From Vicia villosa (taxonomy: Eukaryota; Streptophyta; Magnoliopsida; Fabales; Fabaceae): DNA of 64,000 nt. Under the pieces are notes generated by a model that had not been told where the DNA came from, ran no database searches, and worked only from the letters and a program-made list of their open reading frames with translations. The stretch is from the NCBI RefSeq assembly GCF_029867415.1, contig NC_081182.1, forward strand, positions 15,188,497 through 15,252,496, given 5' to 3'. Below are positions 36,693 to 45,075 of this stretch, one piece after another (position 1 is the stretch's first letter; every line of letters starts with the position of its first letter). Both the position numbers and the translations under genes were made by a program.

Positions 36693-36905
36693 GCATTGAA
36701 GAGTTCTACAGCTATTGTGTTACACCCTGGTCGAAATACTATAACCTTTGATCTGCCACCTCATAAACCAGGATCATATGTTCTTGAGGTTCTTACTGGA
36801 CATATTAGGTAGTTGAGGTTTAGATCCCATGGTGTTTCAAAATTTGGTCCCGCAGAGAGGGATGATGTTATGAGTTATGAAAAGCCTGCTCAACCTATTT
36901 TGAAG
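36693..36905 (+). pseudogene. Captured TRS130/TRAPPC10 exon
   Basis: A 71-codon exon preceded by TTTGTTAG and followed by GTAACA. It reads ALKSSTAIVLHPGRNTITFD, PPHKPGSYVLEVLTGHI, then an in-frame TAG (36810-36812), then FRSHGVSKFGPAERDDVMSY and EKPAQPILK. This matches the plant TRAPP-II subunit TRS130 (a vesicle-tethering factor at the Golgi/TGN). It is one isolated exon out of many, with a stop. Confidence 0.7.
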
Positions 36906-37387
36906 GTAACATCTATTTAGCACTATAAAAAGGAATGTGATGATTCAATAGAAGATATGGAGTATATTCATATAAACATAATCCTCCCTTTGATGTTTCC
37001 TATTTAACTTTAATTTTCTTTAGGATTTTGATAGACATATTCTGTCATTTGTTTTCATTAGTGCTTTTTATCCTTTGTATCATCAAAATAAGCTAATATC
37101 TATGTTTTCAAAATCTTATTTTGTCCTTTGTAGACATATTCTTTAGGATTTTGATTTATTTTGTCTAGATTCTTTAAATGGACACTTATTCTCTATACAT
37201 TATTCTTAAAGAGTTGTGTATTTAAGTGTGTGGATAAGGACTTTATGCTATCACCGGCTTAATCTTCTGGAACAAGTGATTATAATTTTTAGTTTCTGAG
37301 TATGACTAAGAAAGTATAGGATATGCATATACTTTTATCACAGGAAAAATAAGCTGGTTTTTGACAATTTTTGTATGTACTCATTAA

Positions 37388-37519
37388 TTCATTCTTCATT
37401 TTATGCTAAATGCGAATAAGGAATGTCTCTCCCAAAAGAGTGCTCTTCATCGAGACTTCTTCAATGTTAGGAAAGTTGATACTCATGTTCAGCTCTCAAC
37501 ATGCATGAACCAGAAGCAT
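37388..37519 (+). pseudogene. Captured AMP deaminase exon fragment
   Basis: Reads FMLNANKECLSQKSALHRDF then FNVRKVDTHVQLSTCMNQKH. This is the segment of plant AMP deaminase that carries the first zinc ligands, normally a His-x-His pair in that THVH..ACMNQKH motif. Here the second His is Gln, so even an expressed fragment would lack the metal site. The frame runs on into unrelated sequence and stops at 37612. Confidence 0.7.
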
Positions 37520-37529
37520 TTTAGCTTGG

Positions 37530-37720
37530 TTGCACATCATGATTTCCAAGCTTGGTTGTACAGAGCTTGCGATTTTCACGGTGAAAGAAATGGATTTGGA
37601 TTTGGCGGCTGATCTGTTATCACTTCAAAGACTCCTGATTATTGTTGTTTTTGGCTACGCAGTAGAGTTGGCTTTGACGGCGAGAAGGTACACTCCTCTA
37701 GGATGGATTAATTAAAGGTA
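37530..37720 (+). pseudogene. Unrecognised captured exon, membrane-like
   Basis: An open frame reads CTELAIFTVKEMDLDLAADL then SLQRLLIIVVFGYAVELALT and ARRYTPLGWIN, stop, followed closely by a GTAACA donor-like site (37718). One hydrophobic segment is visible. It is clearly protein-like, but the parent gene was not recognised. Confidence 0.4.
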
Positions 37721-38319
37721 ACATTTGAGCATAGCCCATTTGTTCTCTCTTATTTGTGTTAATCACATTTATAACCTTTTTAGTTCGTGATTCAATTAAA
37801 TGTCATGTGGATTTAAATAATAAGTTATTTACATAGTTTGCATTGTATATTCAGGAAATGAGTAATTGGAAAGGGTTTAGATGGGCAATTTATTGTTGAA
37901 GATGGAGGCGAAAATTCATGGACGCAAGCGGCATTGAGTGTTTAACAAGGTGTTTGCAGATGATGCCTTCTTTGTGAAAAGAAAAGTCTAATTTGTTCTC
38001 TTTAAATATTAAGTCAGAGCATATAGACGATGATATGCTAGCTAAATTGAATGATCAATCATTTGAGGTGAGTTTCTTCTGTAAATTTTTCTTAAATATA
38101 ACATAGAGAAATCCACATCATCTGAGGTGAGTTTACTTTACATACAGTACTCACCACAGTTGTTCAAATTTGAATACAACACAATAGTTGGACGCATAAA
38201 GGATAGTCAAGATGACATTGAGGTTCAATAGCATGATTAGTCTTCCCAAGCCATTACTTCCATCTGCCTATAGGATTGGGCATCTTAACTACTGTCTATT
38301 TTGTTTGTTAATTTAAGGG

Positions 38320-38391
38320 AGTCTGCAATGTCAATAAATTCTATGTATCTAGATGGTTGGTTTGCATTTGAGGTTGCTGCATTGAAGGTAA
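38320..38391 (+). pseudogene. Unrecognised captured exon end
   Basis: Reads RESAMSINSMYLDGWFAFEV AALK followed by GTAAAT, an exon-donor junction. The parent gene was not recognised. A similar exon end (SEHIDDDMLAKLNDQSFE|GTGAGT) sits at about 38010-38067. Confidence 0.35.
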
Positions 38392-38871
38392 ATTGTGTGA
38401 TGTCTCTATCATCTATTTGTTTATAAACTATAGGTTTTCAATCAAATCCACAACTATTGTACAATTTATCTCTTGTGAGTGTCTGGATATACCCATGAAA
38501 AATAATGTGGCACAATAATCTATTTAGTGTATTGTGATATGGATATTATAATGCGGTGTATGTTTCTGAGTTTTAGTATGGCAGGTATAAATTGCATTTG
38601 TTGGCATGACTAAGAAAGCTCGAGCACGTCGTATTAATACACTTCATTCTTTTCTGAACACTGAACTCATGCTGGATTTTCTCATAAATGTTTTACTTTT
38701 ATATATGACTCTATGCTTGATTAATTTCGATTAGCGGACTATCATCTCGATGTCCTTCTGTGTATAAGATAAAGGCCAACCACATCTTATATATTACGTG
38801 CAACTGCATGTATTTCAAAGTCTTATTTTAAATTCTTCATCTCACATTTCTCACGCGTTGTTTTTGTGCAG

Positions 38872-39114
38872 GTGGTACTTTTGCTCTCTATTCATTGATT
38901 TTTAGGAATGCTAAAGTTAGTCTTATACAAAATATACAACAATATGATGAAGCACTTTTTTCATATATATAAGATGGAGCTCAAGATAGTTCTAAAGTGA
39001 AGATTTTACTTGAGAAGTATAAGACTTTGCATACAACTTTGTTGATTCTGGTTCTTTATTGTAGTTCTATGGTAATTGGGGATGGAATGCTTAAAGTTAC
39101 AACTGCTATTTCTG
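38872..39114 (+). pseudogene. Captured HAK/KUP potassium transporter exon
   Basis: Starts after TTTTTGTGCAG. It reads GGTFALYSLIFRNAKVSLIQ, then an in-frame TAA, then DGAQDSSKVKILLEKYKTLH and MVIGDGMLKVTTAISG before a GTAACA donor. This is the conserved first-loop and TM region of plant HAK/KUP K+ transporters (usual GGTFALYSL ... KRLRT ... MVIGDGVLTPAISVLS). A small deletion in the last motif and the stop make it nonfunctional. Confidence 0.7.
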
Positions 39115-39194
39115 GTAACAATCATATCCTCCTTATTTCACAATTTTTATAAATAGCTACTTGATTTGGCTTAACCGGTTAATTATTTTCAGCT

Positions 39195-39364
39195 AAAGTC
39201 TAATTGATCGGGAGTATATGGCCATTCAGATACGGGAAAGTATTATGCTAAAATCAAAGAATTGTTTTTATATGAATTAACGAGAATAATGCATGAACAT
39301 TGTGAAATTATGAGAAAATTGGATGAAAATTACATTGAGGTTATCTCTGCACATTCTTCACTGC
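39195..39364 (+). pseudogene. Unrecognised captured exon
   Basis: After TTTTCAG (39187-39193) one frame reads GVYGHSDTGKYYAKIKELFL then YELTRIMHEHCEIMRKLDEN YIE, ending before GTTATC. It is charged and helical and looks like a real exon; the parent gene was not recognised. Confidence 0.35.
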
Positions 39365-39982
39365 TGGGGATTTAGTTATTTATGTTGTGCATGCATGTGT
39401 ATATATATCCATGAATGTAATTTTTGGTGATAATAACTTATAGATTGAGAAAACTCTACCTATGTAGTATATTAAAAGGAAACTTCTACCTATGAACATG
39501 ATTGATTTCACCGGTAAGTTTTGCATATAATTGTTTTGTTATTAAACCAACTTGGTTGAAGGATTTTATATTTGAATTAAAGAGACTTATATATTTGTTT
39601 TGAATAAAGTAAAGAGTTTAGCTTATATAGAAGTTTGATTTGTGTGCTTCAATCTATAAGTTATAAAAGTTATGGTGAAGCCTCACATTTAAACTATTAG
39701 ATGAACAATATGATCAATTTCCAAAACACATATATTATCTTTTTTGAAAATACTAATTTTTATTGGTTAATCTATTATATTATTTTAATTATTTTAATTT
39801 TAATATTTAATTACTAAATAACTTCATAAATAAATTAATTCTATTATTCGGTTACCTTTTGTGTTTTGTCTAATCTATAGAATAATAACTCTCTATTATA
39901 TTACTTGAATTGTATTTTTTATAACTTATAGAAAACAAAATAAAATTTAAATTTTACATATCTCTATTTTATTATTTTGTTT

Positions 39983-39985
39983 TAT

Positions 39986-40050
<65 letters not shown>
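39983..40050. repeat. (TA)n microsatellite in Helitron 3' region
   Basis: TA array with one AAATA interruption, ending 25 bases before the terminal hairpin. Confidence 0.9.
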
Positions 40051-40053
<3 letters not shown>

Positions 40054-40075
40054 GTTTTAACTAATACAATTTAAA

Positions 40076-40104
40076 CCCGTGCCTCGCACGGGTATACACA
40101 CTAG
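40076..40104 (+). other. Helitron 3' terminus (hairpin plus CTAG)
   Basis: A perfect 7-bp stem with a 3-base loop, 8 bases of spacer, then CTAG directly followed by T of the host target. This is the diagnostic end of plant Helitrons, where it serves as rolling-circle terminator. Confidence 0.85.
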
Positions 40105-40625
40105 TTTATAGATAAATCAATAAATATGTCCCAATTCAGCCGGTATTTCATAGTTTCTAGAAAGGGGCTAATGTTACTTTTATTTATTTATTGTATATAG
40201 TCGGCTTAGCAAATGTTTAATTTGCCTCAAATCCATTTATTTGACTCAAAAGTTAGTTCCTATCAAAATTAAAGTATATTTCTTAATTTCTACTTTTCAC
40301 TATATTCATTTTAAATTTTGAATTGATTTTGGTGTTGGGGAGTACTAGTCATGTAGGTCCACCTCAGGCCACATAATAGAGATTAGCATCACCGGTTCAA
40401 TACATCAAGTTCATCAACTGCATCGATTTCTAATTTCTGATCAAAACAATGACATCGTCAATGGGAATTGACTTCTGATTTCTACGATTTTCACGATTTT
40501 GAATTCAGCTCCCGATTTACCAATTCATAACCTCTTCAAGTCACTGAATCGAGAACATTTTAGCATCGGATGCAGAGAGGCAAAAGATTGTTGCACCCCA
40601 AAATTTGCCCTCTTCATTTGTGCTA
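40105..40625. repeat. 521-bp direct repeat, copy 2 (right flank of Helitron)
   Basis: Begins with TTTATAG immediately after the Helitron CTAG. It is collinear with 35034-35554 without gaps, and continues beyond 40625 into the full LTR where copy 1 stops. Confidence 0.85.
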
Positions 40626-41950
40626 TAAGGTATAGTGGACGTTTATTTCGTCGTTCGAAAAGCAAGTAAGAGAAAATAATAAAGAGTTTCAGTTGTTTCA
40701 AGACAGTTTGGTGCGAAAATTTATTTTTACGGTGCAAATGCAAAATTCGTAGCTTCCGACTGGATGGTTGTATGGGCCGGAAGCCAATTCATAAACAAGA
40801 GTGGCGGAAATTAATTGTTTATGAAATTTGAATTTACTGTTCCACTGTCTTTGGATATTCAAAAATTCATAACTTCTGACCGGAATGTTGTTTTGAAGCG
40901 AGCCATATGCTGAAAATTCTGTCTTGAGGTCTACTACACTTCATGTATTAGGGTCGACAATTGTTTCTTTGAGGAAGGTCCCCGAAATCGCAATTTACCT
41001 GTGTTTTTACGGTGAAAAAATGTGTTGAACAGCTGTCGTCTGGACGCCAAAAAATTCATAACTCTCGCACCGTTTATCCGATTGGGATGAAATTTTAACA
41101 GGAGTTCCATCTCGATGTCCCCGGCATTTTGTATGTTGGGATCTAAGGCCAAATATACACCATAAATTCCAGAATATTGCAAAAGCATCGTGTTTTTCTG
41201 TCGAAATGCGTTTTTGGGCACAACGCGACAAGATTCAAAATTGCATAACTCCCTCAATTTTTAGATGATTGAGCCCATTCTAGCGGCATTCTCTCCAGAA
41301 TTTTGTTGGCTTCAATTTATCTTCAGATCTCGAGTTCATATTTTGATTGAAAGATCGAGTTTCATCGTGTTCTTTGAGCGGTTCGCACGAAAATTCTGTT
41401 GTGTCAAGTTTTTCGCCTCAGATGACCGGATGAATTTCTCGCTATTCAAACATGCATAACTTCTTTACTGTTTATCGGATGGAGTCTGTTATTGCAGCAA
41501 TGGTTCACAAATTTCGTCATCTTCGACTTTCGCACCGAATCGTGTTTCCTCGAAAATTGTGCTAAAAGCGGCGTTTAGGAAGGACTTTTAGTTTTTTAAA
41601 ATTTGAACTCACTATAAATACATTTTCCCCTCATGTTTATTCATTCACCAATTATTTTTCTCTCACCTCACAAACCTTTCTCTCCGATTTCTAAAATCAA
41701 AACACTTTTTTTTTTTTAACTTTCTTCAACAATTTCACATTAACGTCAAGAACATTTAAGAACAAAAATTACAAAATCTCTTGAATATTTCTCCTCTTCT
41801 CACGTGATCCCCTCCGATCTCTCTCCCTCTCACTCACTGCCGACGCCATAATCCCTCCTTCATCGCGCCACCGCGCAGACATGTCCCCCACCGCCGCTCC
41901 AATTTTCCATAAGTGATCAAAGAATTTTCCTGGCCAACTTTTCTTTAGAC
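40589..41950 (+). mobile_element. Ogre-like Ty3/gypsy LTR
   Basis: Starts TGTTGCACCCCAAAATTTGC. The body repeats a phrase of the type AAAATTCATAACT(T/C)..CCG..TATC(G/C)GAT several times (about 40860, 41048, 41235, 41450). A TATA box TATAAATA at 41613-41620 precedes a CT-rich leader-like stretch (to about 41930). It is a promoter-bearing LTR. No gag or pol follows; the right boundary is not fixed. Confidence 0.5.
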
Positions 41951-41989
41951 ATCTTCTCTCCTAAGACAAAAGAAGTATTGGTAATGTCA

Positions 41990-42830
41990 CACAGTCTAAT
42001 GTTGAAGTCATGTTAGAAATTTTGGTAAATTTAAATGGAACCAGGTCTGAATCGTGAATGGTGTCACTTTCCTTAAAAGTATTTCAAGCACTTTCTTATT
42101 TGTCTTAGAGTTTAGAAAGCAAGAATACTCAGAATAATTCAATCTCTCAATCGATTCCGCACAAGACTGATGAAGAAATCTAATGCAAGGAAGAGTGTCT
42201 GGAATGATGAAGAGGATGTACAAATTAAATTAATTATTTTTGAATTCTAAATAGTGTATTTATAGGCCATGCATGTGTTGTTTCACAGGTTTGCAACTCT
42301 TGATAAAACAACACCTTTTCATCATAAGATTGCAATGGTTCGCCTATAGTTACATCATGCACCACTTCATGAAGTGTTGTATGTTTTGAATTCGAAATTC
42401 AAACTTTTAGAGCCCTAAACAAATTTAACAGCAACTTCTACTTATGGATGTTTAGTGCAAAAACTGACCAAAATTTCTTTCAGACATATTTAACGGCAAC
42501 TTCCACTAGTGGATGTTTAGTGCAAAAAGTGACAAAAATTCCTTCAGACACATTTGAAGGCATTTTTTACTTTTGTCTATGGGGCAATTTTATCCTCTTT
42601 AACTTTGTTATATTTGAACACACCCGTGGACATTAATTGTCCATTAATTTCCAACAAGTCAAAGATGGATTCATCTTCATTGATTCTAAGTTTCTCAAAC
42701 TTTGTTGTGAGACATACGAACTTTGGATGTGCCTTCTTGCGCAGTTTTGATAATCTCGCATGCTTCTTTGCCTTCAATACATGTTTTGATAATGCGCAGT
42801 TTTGTCTGCACCGTTAAAAATAGCATTCAA
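41990..42830 (-). mobile_element. Copia-like fragment with gag remnant
   Basis: A minus frame near 42760-42640 reads LTTKFEKLRINEDESIFDL, a Copia gag phrase. A minus-strand TATAAATACAC box lies at about 42262-42252. A 65-base direct duplication is present at 42431-42560 (GCAACTTCTAC..GGATGTTTAGTGCAAAAA and GCAACTTCCAC..GGATGTTTAGTGCAAAAA). It is too decayed to define ends. Confidence 0.35.
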
Positions 42831-42900
42831 GGCTTTAGAGTTTACAAGAGGTTCATCATCTTCGATACTTGACCAATCAGCTTCCGAATTTAAGATTGAT

Positions 42901-43151
42901 TTTCCTTTCATTGTTCAATCATTGTAGGATGTTACTATATGAAATAAGAACATGTATCCCTCCATTCTTGGTATTGAATGGAAATAAATAAGACTACAGC
43001 TAAATTAAGGTTAGAATAAAAGGCAGAGAAGAAATAACATATTGCTTAAGAAAACATGGTATTGCTGCAAGTTACAAGACTTGAGTTGAGACTATAAATA
43101 TAAAATTTTGGTTGAACTTGTTGCCATAATTCCTCTATTATGCCATGTCGT
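42901..43151 (+). pseudogene. P450 relic: last codons and 3' UTR only
   Basis: The stretch aligns with 32941-33188 of the intact P450. It has nine terminal codons ending IVQSL-stop (42901-42927), then the whole 3' UTR (ATGAAATAAGAACATGTATCCC ... TTATGCCATGTCG). All upstream exons are gone. On the right it is cut by a CACTA-type terminus at 43152. It marks a former third gene copy. Confidence 0.8.
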
Positions 43152-43500
43152 CACTAGTGCAGAAAGTACTTTTTACATCGGGCGAAAAGTACTTTTTACA
43201 TCGGGTCTGGGCCCAATGTAAAGCCAGACGATGTAATAAATCAGAGACATTTTACATCAGGTTAAGGTCCGATGTGAAAAATTAACATACCACATCGACT
43301 AAATTCAGATGTCTGATGTGAAAAATAATACAATTTTTTTATAAAAAAAATATATACGCCATATTTTACAACGATTGTCATGTTCGCCAGATGTAATAGA
43401 TAGTTTTTACAGCGGTTTTCCACTTTGTCCAATGTAATAGATAAGTTTTTACATCGGTTTTCCATTTTACCCGATGTAATATGTTTTCTGCTTTTAATCG
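43152..43500. mobile_element. CACTA-type element, left end
   Basis: Begins CACTAGTGCAGAAAG inside the P450 3' UTR relic. It carries many direct and inverted subterminal repeats of TTTTACATCGGG/CCCGATGTAA up to about 43480. No right terminus or transposase was found before the TA array at 43703, so it is truncated or its end is diverged. Confidence 0.5.
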
Positions 43501-43700
43501 TATAATAGTTGTTTTTCCTATTTTAACCTGTAATTTTTTTTGTACCTAATTTTTCATATAAGTTTCGAATACCACACAAATCAAAGTTAGGTCGCTATTT
43601 TGCACATTTTTCCCACAACACACAAACCACATTTAGGTCACTATTTTCATATTTTTCTAACGAGTGAATAATATAATTTCATTGCACCAAATAGCTAGGA

Positions 43701-43702
<2 letters not shown>

Positions 43703-43766
<64 letters not shown>
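43703..43766. repeat. (TA)n microsatellite
   Basis: About 31 TA units; the flanks are AT-rich and unassigned. Confidence 0.95.
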
Positions 43767-43767
<1 letters not shown>

Positions 43768-44605
43768 TTCAAAATTTACAAAAGTATTAATCTAGGATAT
43801 ACACAAGTGTATAAAATTATAAGAAAGTTTACACACGGTGGACTACTACAAAATAACAAAATAACAAATATCCAACCATTTAAGTCCTTTAGCGCACTTA
43901 AAATACCAACATGCATCTGTCGCGGGGAAAAATCGTATTGTTCCTCTTTTTTGTGGATGAGACACCTGATGCCTTCTTTGGGCTCGAGTGCTCAAAAAAA
44001 ATGATTTTTCTTTTGTACGGACCAAACTTTTTATTGTTTCCAAAAGAGGAAAAGGAAAAAAGCTGCAATAACCTAAAAGTGGGGGGAGAGATCTTGGGTA
44101 AGAGGGTTGGTTATACGAAGGGAAGGTATTAGCACCCAACGTATCTATAGTACTCTATAGGTTTCTTTGTTTTGTTTATTCCATTCTTGTTGTGGTGGAG
44201 GTTCTTGTGAAAAAGAGGTGGGACCTAAGGTGTTTGTTTGATTATGCTCGCAAAGATCATCGCGATCCTCTGCATACATATCCCCTAGAGGGAATCAGAG
44301 CATCTGTAGCTCGGGGTCTACGGGTGCTAAGGTTTGAATGGTTTTGAGAGAGAAGTTTTGCTCGCCAAGGATACGACCTTGTGCCTACGTATTCTCAAAG
44401 GGATGTTGAGAAAGTCAGAGCAATCGTAGTTCCCACTTATGATAGTGGAAGCAAAGGAAAAGAGACAAATGTCATCTAAATGTTCGATGTATCTAATCTA
44501 TATCATCACATACATCTGTTTGTTTTTTGTTTGAAAATCTTTTCATTATAAGCCCTGGGCCATGCCACTTATGGTGCTTAGAATGATAAAGATGTTTTTG
44601 TTTAA

Positions 44606-44832
44606 CCAGCCTTGTGGCAAAAGTTTCAATGAAGTCAGCCTTGTGACAAAAACTTTGATTAATCAGCCAGCCTTGTGGCAAAAGTTTCAATGAAGTCAGC
44701 CTTGTGACAAAAACTTTGATTAATCATCCAGTACGGTGGTAAAACAGTTTGATTGATTAGCCAGCCTTGTGGCAAAAAGAAGTTTGATTGATTAGCCAGC
44801 CTTGTGGCAAAAAGTTTGATTGATTGATTGTT
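44606..44832. repeat. Tandem array, about 62-bp unit
   Basis: Repeats of CAGCCTTGTGGCAAAAGTTT and CAGCCTTGTGACAAAAACTTTG, first as two near-perfect 62-base units then as shorter decayed ones. Confidence 0.75.
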
Positions 44833-44929
44833 TGTGATGATATAGAAGAGATACTCCTATCATAGAGATGAAAAATGTCTAATCTCCTAGGGTATTTGAT
44901 TTGGATATTGGGGATGCTTATAAGAAGCC

Positions 44930-45075
44930 CGTGGGTCCTTGTACGAAGCCCAAGAGGAGGCTATCCGAGGGTCCTTGCATTGTAAGCCCAAGAGGAGGCT
45001 ATGGGAGGGACAATCGAGGGTCCTTGCATTGTAAGCCCAAGAGGAGGCTATGGGAGGGTCACTCGTTTGTACAAA
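44930..45075. repeat. Tandem array with AAGCCCAAGAGGAGGCTATG units
   Basis: Four decaying units of GGTCCTTG(C/T)A..TAAGCCCAAGAGGAGGCTATGGGAGGG. A further single unit lies at about 45168. Confidence 0.7.

Larger units (their letters stand above)
35555..40104 (+). mobile_element. Helitron-type chimera of host gene fragments (5' end missing)
   Basis: The right end is a textbook Helitron 3' terminus: hairpin CCCGTGC-CTC-GCACGGG (40076-40092), a short spacer and CTAG (40101-40104), followed by T. No terminal inverted repeats and no RepHel gene. The interior contains exon-like pieces of several unrelated host genes, all in plus orientation with GT/AG borders kept: TRS130/TRAPPC10 (36693-36905), AMP deaminase (37388-37519), HAK/KUP transporter (38872-39114), and at least three unrecognised pieces. 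The first part (about 35800-36360) is CT-rich and looks like a captured promoter/5' UTR. The 5' TC terminus was not found with certainty; the left limit given is where the 521-bp repeat stops. Confidence 0.7.

Noticed and set aside
36693..39114. A functional host gene in 36-39 kb
   Set aside because: The exons come from unrelated proteins, contain stops, and lack the neighbouring exons of their parents.
35034..40625. The 521-bp repeats as LTRs of one retrotransposon
   Set aside because: They do not start TG or end CA, have no PBS or PPT beside them, the enclosed DNA has no gag/pol, and the right copy starts exactly at a Helitron terminus.
44606..45075. CRISPR-like array
   Set aside because: Units are head-to-tail without unique spacers and the context is a plant LTR.
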